Of a stretch of 50,989 nt of DNA, positions 32,841 to 42,034 are shown in pieces (the first letter of the stretch is position 1; every line of letters begins with the position of its first letter). Source of the stretch: JBJKRF01 sp046704785. GTDB lineage: Bacteria > Chloroflexota > Anaerolineae > Anaerolineales > Villigracilaceae. The position numbers were made by a program, and so were the translations under genes. Location: the NCBI GenBank assembly GCA_046704785.1, contig JBJKRF010000120.1:1-50989 (forward strand). The letters run 5' to 3'. Under the pieces are notes generated by a model. That model had not been told where the DNA came from, did not search any database, and saw nothing but the letters and a program-made list of their open reading frames with translations.

Positions 32841-33574
32841 TGCTCCCTGTCTTGCAAGTCGGTCCCCTCGCCATCCAAACGCCGGGTCTGATGTATTTGC
32901 TTGGGCTGTGGCTAGGACTCTCGTTGGCCGAGAAACACGCGCCGGCGCATGGGCTGTCTGCAGATCAACTCTATACGCTGGTCTTCACAGCCTTGGTTGC
33001 CGGCCTGGTTGGCGCACGGCTGGCCTACGCGCTCCAGTATCCCGATGCGTTCTCCGGCACACCGATCAGTTTGGTTTCATTGAATGCCGGATTGCTCGAT
33101 CCGTTCGGCGGGTTGGCGACAGCCTTACTGGCAGCGTTGATTTACGGGCAGCGAAAAAAGCTGGCGTTCTGGCCCACACTGGACGCATTGGCGCCCGTGC
33201 TGGGCGTCTTCATGATCGGTGTAGCGCTGGCACATATTGCCTCGGGGGAAGCCTTCGGCGCAGTTGCCAACGTGCCTTGGAGCATTAACCTTTGGGGGGC
33301 GCACCGCCATCCATCACAGTTCTATGAATTGGGCGCATCGGCTTTGACATTATTTATCTTGTGGAAATGGATGCAAACCGAATCCAGGGCCGGAACGCTG
33401 TTCGTGCGTTTCATCGCATTGACCGCGGGCTGGCGGCTGTTCCTGGAGGCTTTTCGCGGCGACAGCACCCTGCTTGTCTGGGGAGTACGCGAGGCCCAGG
33501 TGATCGCCTGGTTCGTCCTGGCCGTTGCGTTGATTCTGTTGGAATGGCTGCGTTCCCAACCGATAGAGGCTTAA
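32840..33574 (+). CDS. Lgt-like (prolipoprotein diacylglyceryl transferase family) membrane protein, divergent
   Basis: 244 residues with about 7 membrane segments. Family marks: GLVGARLAYALQ, RHPSQFYELGA and RLFLEAFRGD. But positions considered important in Lgt look altered: the IRWYGL element reads IQTPGL, the HGG motif reads FGG, and GRIGNFINGE reads AHIASGE. It may be a paralogue with changed activity, or alignment by eye may mislead. It is translationally coupled to the TlpA-like gene and lies 2 bp ahead of folB. Another true Lgt should exist elsewhere if this one is inactive, since lipoproteins are encoded here. Confidence 0.75.
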   Translation: MLPVLQVGPLAIQTPGLMYLLGLWLGLSLAEKHAPAHGLSADQLYTLVFTALVAGLVGARLAYALQYPDAFSGTPISLVSLNAGLLDPFGGLATALLAALIYGQRKKLAFWPTLDALAPVLGVFMIGVALAHIASGEAFGAVANVPWSINLWGAHRHPSQFYELGASALTLFILWKWMQTESRAGTLFVRFIALTAGWRLFLEAFRGDSTLLVWGVREAQVIAWFVLAVALILLEWLRSQPIEA

Positions 33575-33576
33575 GC

Positions 33577-33930
33577 ATGGATCAGGTGCTCATCAAGGAT
33601 CTGCGCGTTCGGGGAATTGTTGGCATCCACCAGTTTGAGCGGACGACGCCTCAGGAGATCGTCATCAATATCGCAATGTCGACCGATACGCGCCGCGCTG
33701 CGGCCAGCGACGACATCCGGGATTGCGTCAACTACGAAACCGTCGCAGAGCAGGTCAGGGCACACGCAGAGTCGTCGAAGCGGCTGACGGTGGAGGCGCT
33801 GGCGGAGGACATCGCCAAGATCTGCTTGCAAGACGTGAAGGTGCGCCGCGTAAAAGTACGGGTGGAGAAAACGCAAATTCTCCCGTACGCCGCCTCTGTT
33901 GGGGTCGAGATCGAGCGGGAGAAACCGTAA
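33577..33930 (+). CDS. folB: Dihydroneopterin aldolase
   Basis: 117 residues. It converts 7,8-dihydroneopterin to 6-hydroxymethyl-7,8-dihydropterin in folate synthesis. Seen: VLIKDLRVRGIVGIHQFERTTPQ, the substrate-binding VNYETVAEQV with Glu, LTVEALAEDIAKIC, and VRVEKTQILPYAASVGVEIER. ATG at 33577 lies 2 bp past the Lgt-like stop; a longer frame from 33361 lies inside that gene. End of a three-gene operon. Confidence 0.94.
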   Translation: MDQVLIKDLRVRGIVGIHQFERTTPQEIVINIAMSTDTRRAAASDDIRDCVNYETVAEQVRAHAESSKRLTVEALAEDIAKICLQDVKVRRVKVRVEKTQILPYAASVGVEIEREKP

Positions 33931-33988
33931 AGGTGAAAACCAGCGCTTAAACGGAGAAGCCTGAAAGCCAGAGGCCAGCCTGTCTTTT

Positions 33989-34621
33989 TTAAATTCGCAG
34001 CGGAGAGGCGCCGCGTGAGATGTTGTCCAGGAATTCTTGGCGCGTGGCAAGGTTAGCGCGAAAGGCGCCGTGCATGGCGGAGGTGGTCATGCGGGCATCG
34101 TGTTTTTTGACGCCACGCATCATCGAGCACAGATGCATGGCTTCAACGACCACCGCCACGCCTTGCGGCTTCAGCAAGTCGCGCAAAAAATCGGCGATCT
34201 GACGCGTCATGCGTTCTTGAACCTGCAAGCGGCGCGCATACATATCCACAACGCGTGGAATCTTGGAGAGGCCAAGCACCTTGCCATTGGGTACATAGGC
34301 AACATGCGCGCGACCAATAAAAGGCAACAGGTGGTGCTCGCACAAACTATAGAACTCGATGTCGCGAACGATCACCATTTCGTCGTATTTGACTTCAAAA
34401 ATAGCGTCGTTGACGAGCGCAGTCGGGTCGGTACGATAACCGGATAACAGTTCGGCGTACATACGAGAAATACGCTCCGGGGTACGGAGCAAGCCCTCGC
34501 GATGAGGGTCTTCCCCAACGGCTTTCAAGACCTGGCGCATGGCCTTTTCGATTGTTTTGTAATCTATTTTTGTGTGCCAATCCGCTTCGAGAATGGCATC
34601 ATCAAAATCCAAATTCTCCAT
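33989..34621 (-). CDS. folE: GTP cyclohydrolase I
   Basis: About 210 residues. It makes dihydroneopterin triphosphate from GTP, the first folate/pterin step. Zinc ligands and active site are clear: YSLCEHHLLPFIGRAHVAYVP with Cys and His, HLCSMMRGV with Cys, and the TPERISRMYAELLSGY block. ATG at 34621 (GTGGAG 5 nt upstream) is preferred over GTG at 34651. Transcribed toward folB (convergent). Confidence 0.96.
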   Translation of the reverse strand: MENLDFDDAILEADWHTKIDYKTIEKAMRQVLKAVGEDPHREGLLRTPERISRMYAELLSGYRTDPTALVNDAIFEVKYDEMVIVRDIEFYSLCEHHLLPFIGRAHVAYVPNGKVLGLSKIPRVVDMYARRLQVQERMTRQIADFLRDLLKPQGVAVVVEAMHLCSMMRGVKKHDARMTTSAMHGAFRANLATRQEFLDNISRGASPLRI

Positions 34622-34729
34622 AAAAGCTCCACTCGACTCTCCGGGGTCCACATGAAAAGAAAGGCGCGGGGACGCTTTTCGACTTCAAGAAACATCCCCA
34701 CAAGTATCTTCAGCTACTGCCCATAAACC

Positions 34730-34761
34730 AATAGACTGACTCTCGAACAAGTCAGTCTATT
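34730..34761 (-). terminator. Candidate terminator between hpf and folE
   Basis: 11-bp stem AATAGACTGAC (34730-34740)/GTCAGTCTATT (34751-34761), 10-nt loop. On the minus strand only a weak T-rich stretch follows, so it may be a weak terminator or a processing stem. Confidence 0.45.
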
Positions 34762-34796
34762 GTACTCAATTCCATGTCGTACCGCTTTCCTGGCCG

Positions 34797-35357
34797 TTAC
34801 TTGATGGTTGGTTCGATCAGACCATAAGTAGCGTCACGGCGGCGATAGAGGATATTAACGGTACCGCTCTCGGCATTATAGAAGACAAAAAAATTGTCGT
34901 GGCCGAGAAGCTTCATTTGCTCGATGGCCTCCATTTCGTCCATTGGGATCAATTCGAACTTCTTACGCCGCACGATCTCCGGCAGTTCTTCCTCGTCGAC
35001 ATTTTCGGAAGTCAGAGCAACGTCTGCTGCAGATTTTCCGTCTCCACGACCACGGTGGTGCTTTCCCTTATACCGGTCAATCTGCCGGGCCATTTTATCC
35101 AGTGCCGCGTCGACCGATGTGCGAACATCATCGGAACGCTCTTCCGAACGCAGCAGAAACCCTTTTCCTTGCACGGTTAACTGACAAACATAACGGTCGG
35201 ACGCGTTGCGCGCAGCTTTAATATAGGCCAGGTCGGCTCGTATTTCTTCAATGCTATTGAGGTAACGTTCGAGCTTCCCTACTTTTTTAGTAACGTAGCC
35301 ACGGATATGATCAGTTACATCAAATTCACGGCCAGTGACTTCCAGAGTTCGCGCCAT
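34797..35357 (-). CDS. hpf: Ribosome hibernation promoting factor, long form
   Basis: About 186 residues. The N-terminal S30AE domain (1-100: LEVTGREFDVTDHIRGYVTKKVGKLERYL) binds the 30S subunit and the C-terminal domain (about 130-186: RRKKFELIPMDEMEAIEQMKLLGHDNFFVFYNAESG) drives 100S dimers. ATG at 35357 with AAGGAGG upstream. It follows comF by 60 bp, an order also seen in several Firmicutes, and probably is induced in slow growth. Confidence 0.95.
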   Translation of the reverse strand: MARTLEVTGREFDVTDHIRGYVTKKVGKLERYLNSIEEIRADLAYIKAARNASDRYVCQLTVQGKGFLLRSEERSDDVRTSVDAALDKMARQIDRYKGKHHRGRGDGKSAADVALTSENVDEEELPEIVRRKKFELIPMDEMEAIEQMKLLGHDNFFVFYNAESGTVNILYRRRDATYGLIEPTIK

Positions 35358-35417
35358 AGTGCCTCCTTCTGCAAAATATAGTGGGATGGTTTCCATTCTT
35401 CGAGCGGAAGAAATATC

Positions 35418-36161
35418 TCAATCCACGCGATCCAATCCATAACGGGTCAAGGCCCTGGCAACCGTTAGCGCGTAGACGCGTTTTGCGCCAGCCTCAACCA
35501 GCGTTCGAGAAGCTGAAGAAAGTGTCGCGCCGGTAGTGGCAACATCGTCGAGCAAAAGAACGGATTTTCCAGCGACCAAATTGTTGGTTGCCCGAAAGGC
35601 CCCGCGAACATTTTTGCGCCGTTCCACAGCACTCAAGCCTACCTGTGAACGCGTATGACGCGAGCGATGAAGCGCCCGGGGCGCATACGTCAGATCCTTC
35701 GCCAGTGCAAGCGGATACGCAAAGAGCCCCACTTGGTTATAGCCTCGCTCAGAAAGACGCTGAGGACTCAATGGGATAGGAACGGCCAAATCGACGTTCC
35801 AGTTTTGCGAATCCAAGAATTCTGCCAACGGAAGCGCCAACGTCTCCCCGAAGCCGACATCCCGACGATATTTGAGTTTATGCAAAGCCTCGCGCATTGA
35901 CCCGTTAAACGCAACCCACGACCGCAATTTTTCAAATGCTGGCCGTGAGTTAAGGCAACGCCCGCAAATCCCCATCGATGAGCGGGGCTCGCCACAGATT
36001 TCACACAACGGCTCTGGAAGAGGGGTCGTACCTGCCCGACAATCTTTGCACCAACGTTCCCCGAACTTCCCACAGCCGCCACAAGCGGGCGGAAAGACCA
36101 AATCCAGCCCGCTCCACACAAGGTGATACAGGTAGAAGCGAAGGCCGGGTTTATGATTCAA
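35418..36161 (-). CDS. comF: ComF family phosphoribosyltransferase-like protein
   Basis: 247 residues. N-terminal zinc ribbon: CGGCGKFGERWCKDC, then CEICG and CGRC. The C-terminal PRTase fold has the PRPP loop VLLLDDVATTGATL. ComF-type proteins act in DNA uptake in competent bacteria, or in other DNA steps. Start is TTG at 36161, five bases past the tadC stop, so it is almost surely in the tad operon. No closer ATG occurs before the zinc ribbon. Confidence 0.92.
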   Translation of the reverse strand: MNHKPGLRFYLYHLVWSGLDLVFPPACGGCGKFGERWCKDCRAGTTPLPEPLCEICGEPRSSMGICGRCLNSRPAFEKLRSWVAFNGSMREALHKLKYRRDVGFGETLALPLAEFLDSQNWNVDLAVPIPLSPQRLSERGYNQVGLFAYPLALAKDLTYAPRALHRSRHTRSQVGLSAVERRKNVRGAFRATNNLVAGKSVLLLDDVATTGATLSSASRTLVEAGAKRVYALTVARALTRYGLDRVD

Positions 36162-36166
36162 GTGTT

Positions 36167-37120
36167 TTAGCCACCACCAAAGATAGGAGTCTTCATCAGC
36201 CGCAAGGCCGCTGGAGTCAAAAGTACGATAAAAATGGACGGGAAAATAAACGCAACCATCGGGAGAAGCATTTTTACCGGTGCCTGATGCGCCTTTTCTT
36301 CTGCCAATTGACGTCGCCGCATACGCATCTGATCAGACTGAATGCGCAGCACCTTGGACATACTGACACCTAGTTGCTCGCTCTGAATCACCGCTGCGAC
36401 GAAACTGGTCATTTCCGGCAAGTCAATACGATCTGCCATACTCTTAAGCGCCTCGCGTCTCAATTTTCCCAATTGGATCTCACGAATAGCGCGACCAAAC
36501 GCCAGCGAAAGTTCATTATCCCACTTTCCAGCCACATTGGACATGGCAGCATCAAAGCCAAGGCCGGCCTCGACACAAATGGTGAGTAAATCCAACGCAT
36601 CTGGCATGGCCTTACGAACATCCGTCTGTCGTTTTTTGATTTGCTCGTCAAGCCATAATTGAGGAAAATAAAAACCGACTCCTGTACCGATCAAAGAGTA
36701 GAGAAGGGCTTGCGGTAGCGGTTTCTTCACAACTGTAAAAGTAAAGAGGATGAAACAACCGAACGCTACCACCCCCGCGATTACAAAACGCGACGCTAAA
36801 AACACCGGGGCGTCAACCCATCCCGCTTTCCCGGCCAATTCCAACTTGCGAGTCGTTTCTTGAAGTTGGTTCTGCGGCGTGAAGCGAGTGGCAAGCTCTC
36901 CAAATCTACGCAAAACAGGATAAAGAACACGCTCTTGAAACGACTGGGAGAGCTCGATCTGGTCAAGAGAGACCACTTCTCCTCGTTGGGAAAGTTCGAC
37001 CAAGCGATCCTGCAACTGATCGCTTCCCTGACGAGGCATGCGTTGACCGGCATAAATCAAAGCACCTGCGACAATGATGACCAGTACAACCCCTAAGAGG
37101 AGATACATCGACCAATCCAT
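36167..37120 (-). CDS. tadC: Tad pilus assembly protein TadC (GspF-like inner membrane protein)
   Basis: 317 residues with an N-terminal membrane segment (about 5-24), further ones near 115-155 and at the C-terminus (about 283-305), and the central GspF block (ALDLLTICVEAGLGFDAAMSNV, LADRIDLPEMTSFVAAVIQSEQLG-like). It forms the Tad pilus platform with TadB. GAGGTG upstream of the ATG lies in the last codons of tadB (gap 2 bp). Confidence 0.95.
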   Translation of the reverse strand: MDWSMYLLLGVVLVIIVAGALIYAGQRMPRQGSDQLQDRLVELSQRGEVVSLDQIELSQSFQERVLYPVLRRFGELATRFTPQNQLQETTRKLELAGKAGWVDAPVFLASRFVIAGVVAFGCFILFTFTVVKKPLPQALLYSLIGTGVGFYFPQLWLDEQIKKRQTDVRKAMPDALDLLTICVEAGLGFDAAMSNVAGKWDNELSLAFGRAIREIQLGKLRREALKSMADRIDLPEMTSFVAAVIQSEQLGVSMSKVLRIQSDQMRMRRRQLAEEKAHQAPVKMLLPMVAFIFPSIFIVLLTPAALRLMKTPIFGGG

Positions 37121-37122
37121 GT

Positions 37123-38082
37123 TTACACCTCAATATCTGCAATCTTCATCATAATCACATAACCTACAATAATCATTATAACGCCAGTCCCAGCTGCTGC
37201 ACCACCGCAGACCGGGTTTTTGAAAAACTCTCCCATATAATCCTGATTAATAAACCACAATATCATAAATACGGCAAAGGGAATAAAGGAAAGAATACGC
37301 CCCGATGTTACCACTTGAGAAACCATCACTCGAATTTCACCTTTGATACGCACACGTTCACGGATGGTATACGAAATTGTATCCAAGATTTCCGCCAGTG
37401 GGCCACCGACCTCTCGTTGAACATTGATCGCCGTAACGACAAAATCCAAATCGTCGCTGGGAATACGGCGCATCAGATTATCCAACGCTTTGCCCATTGG
37501 AATTCCCAATTGCATTTCCTGAACCACCCGACGAAATTCGTCACTCAATGGCGATGGGAGTTCCTTGCTTACCGATTCCATGGCTTGCATTGTCGAATAA
37601 CCAGCACGCAAGCCATTAACCATCAAGTTCAGCATGTCGGGTAATTGCGCGTTAAACTTTTCAAGGCGACGGCCTTGTTGTGAGCGCAAATAAATCAGGG
37701 GAAGAGCGATTCCAAAGCCCATTCCGATCAAAGCGGAGACGATTCTGGCCTGCGGCGTAGATCCTGCCACAAAAGCGGCCAATCCCCCTAGTACAATCGC
37801 AAGGATCACGATCAGGGCTATAAACTCACCCGATCTAAATTTTAAGTCAGCACGCGCCAGATTCTTAGCAATTCGTTCTCCCCAAGAAGAACGCTCCACA
37901 CTTTTATTAACCCACTCGGATAATGCTGACGAGCCAGACTCTTCTTTCGTCTGCTTCACATCTTCTTGAAGATAGCGGCCCAGACGTTCTTCCACCAGCG
38001 TACGTTCACTGGTCGACGAAACATAGATTCCAATTGCAATCAGGGCCAAAATAATAATCGCCCCAATGAGCAAATATAACAT
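37123..38082 (-). CDS. tadB: Tad pilus assembly protein TadB (GspF-like)
   Basis: 319 residues, with N-terminal (about 2-22), mid (about 90-135) and C-terminal (about 255-315) membrane segments and the GspF core (MLNLMVNGLRAGYSTMQAMES, REVGGPLAEILDTIS). Partner of TadC. Transcribed 43 bp after tadA. Confidence 0.95.
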   Translation of the reverse strand: MLYLLIGAIIILALIAIGIYVSSTSERTLVEERLGRYLQEDVKQTKEESGSSALSEWVNKSVERSSWGERIAKNLARADLKFRSGEFIALIVILAIVLGGLAAFVAGSTPQARIVSALIGMGFGIALPLIYLRSQQGRRLEKFNAQLPDMLNLMVNGLRAGYSTMQAMESVSKELPSPLSDEFRRVVQEMQLGIPMGKALDNLMRRIPSDDLDFVVTAINVQREVGGPLAEILDTISYTIRERVRIKGEIRVMVSQVVTSGRILSFIPFAVFMILWFINQDYMGEFFKNPVCGGAAAGTGVIMIIVGYVIMMKIADIEV

Positions 38083-38125
38083 AATAGATACACCTATTGG
38101 CTTGGCCGGTTAACTAAACCAGCGA

Positions 38126-39556
38126 CTAATATCTGCGCTGACCACCAACGCCAAAAATCGTGGGTGGCAAATGAATTCCGGCCTCCTCAATCCTATCCAT
38201 AAATTTCGGGCGCAGTCCCGTAGGGCGCAAACGCCCAATTACTTTTCCGTTCTCGAGGCCTGTTTGCTCGAAAACAAAAATATCCGTCATGGTTATGATG
38301 TCACCTTCCATGCCGTTGATCTCTGAAATATAAACTACCTTACGACTACCATCCCGCATACGCTCTTGGTGACAAACCACATGAATAGCAGAAGCTATCT
38401 GTTCACGAATAGCCCGAACCGGTAAATCCATACCAGCCATCAGCGTCATCGTCTCAAGGCGAGCCAACGTATCACGTGGGCTATTGGAGTGACAAGTCGT
38501 CATGGAACCGTCATGGCCCGTGTTCATCGCCTGCAACATATCGAGGGCTGCTTCATCGCGAATTTCACCGACGATGATTCGGTCAGGGCGCATACGAAGG
38601 GCATTGACCACCAACTGACGGATTGTAATTTCACCACGACCTTCAATATTTGCCGGGCGCGACTCAAGCGTCACAACATGTTCCTGGCGGAGTTGCAATT
38701 CTGCCGCATTCTCAATCGTCAAGATGCGTTCATCCGACGGGATAAAGCCAGAAAGCACGTTAAGCAGCGTTGTCTTCCCTGAGCCTGTGCCTCCAGAAAT
38801 CACAACATTTAAACGAGAGACAACGCAGGCTTTCAAGAATTCTACAGCCTCCGGCGTCAGCGAACCGTACTCAATCATTTGTTCGATGGTGATTGGCGTT
38901 TTGGCAAATTTACGGATCGTCAGCGTTGGGCCAACCAACGAAATGGGAGGAATGACAGCATTAACACGAGAACCATCTGGAAGACGAGCGTCAACATAAG
39001 GGCTTGCCTCATCAATACGACGACCAAGCGGAGCAACAATACGATCGATAATGCGCATCACATGGTCGTTGCTCTCAAATGTCACTGGCACCCGAACGAT
39101 CTTACCTTTTCGTTCAACATAGATATTCTTAGGGCCATTGACCATAATTTCAGTCACCGACTCGTCCTCAAGGAGGGGCTGCAAGGGTCCAAAACCAAGG
39201 ATCTCGGCTGCGATTTGTTCGAAAAGTCTTTGACGTTCAGGGCGCGAAAGGACAATGCTCTCTTCTGTCAGGATTTGTTCGAACAAATCCATAATCGTCT
39301 TACGCACTTCTTCCGTCTTCGATATATCCATAGACGGGTCCAGTTCAGCAAGCAACTTGTTTTGGACCCTTGTTTTCAAGTCAAGGTATGTTCCTGCCTG
39401 TGGAGTCGTACTAGGAGCACTGATGCGACGGGCCTGCAAAGACGAGAGTCCACCACCCGATGAACTCTCTCCACCAGAAGACAATTGAGATGAACCCTGC
39501 GACTTTTGTTCTGCTCCTCTACCTTGACCCTGTTCAATACGTTTCAGCAATGACAT
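38126..39556 (-). CDS. tadA: Tad pilus ATPase TadA/CpaF
   Basis: 476 residues, a GspE/PilT-superfamily ATPase that powers Tad pilus extension and retraction. The N-terminal 60 residues are Gln/Ser/Gly-rich. Core motifs: Walker A GGTGSGKTT (about 254-262), ENAAELQL with Asp-box-like acidic residues, RPDRIIVGEIRDEAALDMLQAMNTGHDGSMTTCHSNS with Walker B and His-box. AGGAGGTG precedes the ATG. Follows cpaE by 23 bp. Confidence 0.97.
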   Translation of the reverse strand: MSLLKRIEQGQGRGAEQKSQGSSQLSSGGESSSGGGLSSLQARRISAPSTTPQAGTYLDLKTRVQNKLLAELDPSMDISKTEEVRKTIMDLFEQILTEESIVLSRPERQRLFEQIAAEILGFGPLQPLLEDESVTEIMVNGPKNIYVERKGKIVRVPVTFESNDHVMRIIDRIVAPLGRRIDEASPYVDARLPDGSRVNAVIPPISLVGPTLTIRKFAKTPITIEQMIEYGSLTPEAVEFLKACVVSRLNVVISGGTGSGKTTLLNVLSGFIPSDERILTIENAAELQLRQEHVVTLESRPANIEGRGEITIRQLVVNALRMRPDRIIVGEIRDEAALDMLQAMNTGHDGSMTTCHSNSPRDTLARLETMTLMAGMDLPVRAIREQIASAIHVVCHQERMRDGSRKVVYISEINGMEGDIITMTDIFVFEQTGLENGKVIGRLRPTGLRPKFMDRIEEAGIHLPPTIFGVGGQRRY

Positions 39557-39579
39557 TCAACACCTCCTGCGAAAGACAA

Positions 39580-40794
39580 CTAAACACTCTGCTCGTTCAA
39601 CTTTGAAAGCCGTGCGCGAATCGTTTCAGCAACACCAAAAATAGCACGCCCAGCGGGTTGTGTTTTATTGTCAATCATAAAGGGTACGCCCCTGTTAACA
39701 GATGGAATAACAACCCTTTCGTCCAGAGGAACCACACCCGCAACTTCTTGCTTTAGATTCTCGCCAACTTTTTCTGGCGTAATGGCAATCCGTTTATCAT
39801 ACCTGTTCATGACGAAACAAATCTTGTCATGGGAAACCTGCAAAGTATTAAGCAAGTCTAAAAACAAACGCAAGTTTTTAATCGTTGGAATATCCTGCGT
39901 ACCAACCACAACAATAACATCACTGATATCCAACACCCCTAAAGTTACATCATCCAAAAGATGGGAAGTATCCACGACTACATAAGCATAGGATTGCCGC
40001 AAGAACTTCAGCACCTTGATAAATTGCTCGCTGTTGACATGTTCTGCCTGCTCAGGTTTAGACGGAGCGGCCAACACTCGCACGCCTGACCCAGCGTGGG
40101 TAATCAGAGTATTTTCCACAACATCGGGTTCTAATTCATCCACACGGGGCGCTAAATTCAGAACCGTATTTTTGCCCTGTTCGTTTAAAAAGACGGCTAC
40201 ATCGCCAAACTGAAGATTTGCGTCAGCAATCACCGCCTTCGTCTCCTCATTGTTCAGAGTGATGGCGAGGTTGACTGCCAAGGTTGTGACACCTGTTCCG
40301 CCTTTTGGGCTGTACACCATCACAATTTTGCCGTCCACCAAATTGCCACCAAAGGCAAGTTGAGAAGAAGATGGTGACTGCGATGAAAACGTTTGTGCTG
40401 TTTTAGCCTGTTCCTGCCGAGCCATCTCTCCTGCGCGACGGATGGCAGAGACCAGTTCGTCAGCCATGGGCGGCTTAGTGAGAAAATCACGCGCACCCGC
40501 CAACATTGCGCGGCGCATATAGTTCGGATCGCTTTGCACCGACAAGATCACGATCTGTGCCACAGGATTCCGTTGACGAATCGTTTCTGTGGCAGTAATC
40601 CCATCCATATCGGGCATATTAATGTCCATCAAGACCACATCAGGTTTGAGTTCTTCTGTTAGCTGGATCGCCTCGCGCCCCGATCGGGCTGCACCAACCA
40701 CTTCCACATCAGACTCAAACTGGAGGAGCTTCCGAACATTTTCACGTGTCTCGGCGACATCATCGACGATCAAGACACGAGTTTTGTCAGCCAT
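39580..40794 (-). CDS. cpaE: Response-regulator/ParA-like ATPase fusion CpaE/TadZ
   Basis: 404 residues. Residues 1-120 are a full receiver domain: VDDVAE, phospho-acceptor D57 in VLMDINMPD and Lys in LTKPPM. After a Gln/Ser linker comes a MinD/ParA-type ATPase with the deviant Walker A SPKGGTGVTT (about 162-171), where the usual GKT/GKS Lys is Val, and VVVDTSHLLDD. Such proteins position the Tad machine at a pole. Whether phosphorylation occurs here is unknown; the DegS-like kinase at 42350 is a candidate partner. GGGAG upstream of the ATG. Confidence 0.93.
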   Translation of the reverse strand: MADKTRVLIVDDVAETRENVRKLLQFESDVEVVGAARSGREAIQLTEELKPDVVLMDINMPDMDGITATETIRQRNPVAQIVILSVQSDPNYMRRAMLAGARDFLTKPPMADELVSAIRRAGEMARQEQAKTAQTFSSQSPSSSQLAFGGNLVDGKIVMVYSPKGGTGVTTLAVNLAITLNNEETKAVIADANLQFGDVAVFLNEQGKNTVLNLAPRVDELEPDVVENTLITHAGSGVRVLAAPSKPEQAEHVNSEQFIKVLKFLRQSYAYVVVDTSHLLDDVTLGVLDISDVIVVVGTQDIPTIKNLRLFLDLLNTLQVSHDKICFVMNRYDKRIAITPEKVGENLKQEVAGVVPLDERVVIPSVNRGVPFMIDNKTQPAGRAIFGVAETIRARLSKLNEQSV

Positions 40795-40841
40795 GGATTT
40801 CTCCCAGCAAAAATGTAGTAAAGAACGAACTGCTCATCCGC

Positions 40842-41888
40842 CTAAGGAGTAGGGCTGGGCGTTGGATTAAGGGTATCTACGCGGGGATCCATCGCATAAG
40901 GCAGCTTGGCAGGCACAGGAACAGCATACTGACTCAAAAGATATTGCAGGGTAGCTGCTTCCGTTTCGACACGGGATGTATCATCGGGTGCTCGCAACGC
41001 TAGAGTCAACTTGGCTCCACTCGAAACAAGATAAGTCAGGGTAACTGCATCTTGAGGCGCAACAATCAATGTCACGATGTCGGGCTTCGCCACAACAACC
41101 GGCGCATTTTGTCCGGGAGCCGGTGTAGGAGTCGCCTGAGTCTGATCCTGACTTGTCGTCGTAAAATCGCCCAAGTGAAGTACCTGAATATCCTGCAGGA
41201 TCATTTGGGATACCAAACGCGGACGCTGACTTTCAGAGGGGACCAAATAGAGCGCCTGATTGAGCGTTGGATCCAACTCTGCACGTCCTTGGGCAGAAGC
41301 ATTTCCACCACCCGCGACTTGCGCTGACAGAAGCGGCAATTGATTCTGGACAAAACCAGTACCAGTGACAACAGCCGTATCATTGGGCAAAACGCTCTGG
41401 AAAGTAGAATCAACATCAACGAACAAGGTCGTTGCAATTACGTTAACATGGTCGCCATCTTTTATTGCATAACCAACAGCATCCAGACGGCTAATCGGGA
41501 TCGAAACCGCCACCAAACCAGGAGAGATTACTCTGGCAGCTTCAGAACCCGGCTGGTTGATTCCCGGTCTATCAGAGATCATATCCACCGTGATCGGAAT
41601 TCCCTGCGCCAGTGGATAAGCTGCGTATTTGCCAACGACCTGGTCATTGCTCGTTATCATTTTATCTGTCAACTGATCTCGAGATATCTGCATCGTCGAA
41701 AGAGCATCCGCGGTAATCTGACTATCTCTCTGAATAGGTTGAGCAGCGATAACAATACTTACAGGGGGAGGCGTCGCCGTTCCCGGTCGATTCAACAACC
41801 CTCCGCCATTTATCAGCAACACAGCTGCTGCAATCAAGATAATAATCACAAACAACAGAACCAGCAGGATGCGGCTTCCACTTCTCAT
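40842..41888 (-). CDS. cpaB: Tad pilus assembly protein CpaB/RcpC
   Basis: 348 residues: N-terminal membrane anchor (about 7-27), a SAF domain (about 43-108, VSIVIAAQPIQRDSQITADALSTMQI and AYPLAQGIPIT), an RcpC part (about 115-310) and a Pro/Thr-rich tail. It lies 47 bp upstream of cpaE. There is no secretin (CpaC) gene in the locus, as expected for a cell without a classical outer membrane. Confidence 0.92.
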   Translation of the reverse strand: MRSGSRILLVLLFVIIILIAAAVLLINGGGLLNRPGTATPPPVSIVIAAQPIQRDSQITADALSTMQISRDQLTDKMITSNDQVVGKYAAYPLAQGIPITVDMISDRPGINQPGSEAARVISPGLVAVSIPISRLDAVGYAIKDGDHVNVIATTLFVDVDSTFQSVLPNDTAVVTGTGFVQNQLPLLSAQVAGGGNASAQGRAELDPTLNQALYLVPSESQRPRLVSQMILQDIQVLHLGDFTTTSQDQTQATPTPAPGQNAPVVVAKPDIVTLIVAPQDAVTLTYLVSSGAKLTLALRAPDDTSRVETEAATLQYLLSQYAVPVPAKLPYAMDPRVDTLNPTPSPTP

Positions 41889-41985
41889 AGATGACTCCTT
41901 AGCTAGTCATATGGTGTTATATCAACGATTATACAGTAAAAACTGCGTATGAAAAAATCAAAGAATGATTGCAAGATAGTAAAAA

Positions 41986-42016
41986 AGTAGGGCCCCGCAA
42001 ATTCCGGGGCCCTACT
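41986..42016 (-). terminator. Intrinsic terminator after flp
   Basis: 12-bp stem AGTAGGGCCCCG (41986-41997)/CGGGGCCCTACT (42005-42016), 7-nt loop; on the minus strand six T follow. It would end most flp transcripts before cpaB. Confidence 0.88.
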
Positions 42017-42034
42017 CCTTTCGTTGCGCAGAGA

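Noticed and set aside
34652..34796. Riboswitch upstream of folE
   Set aside because: The sequence does not show a recognisable THF or other riboswitch core; only the hpf-side stem at 34730-34761 stands out.
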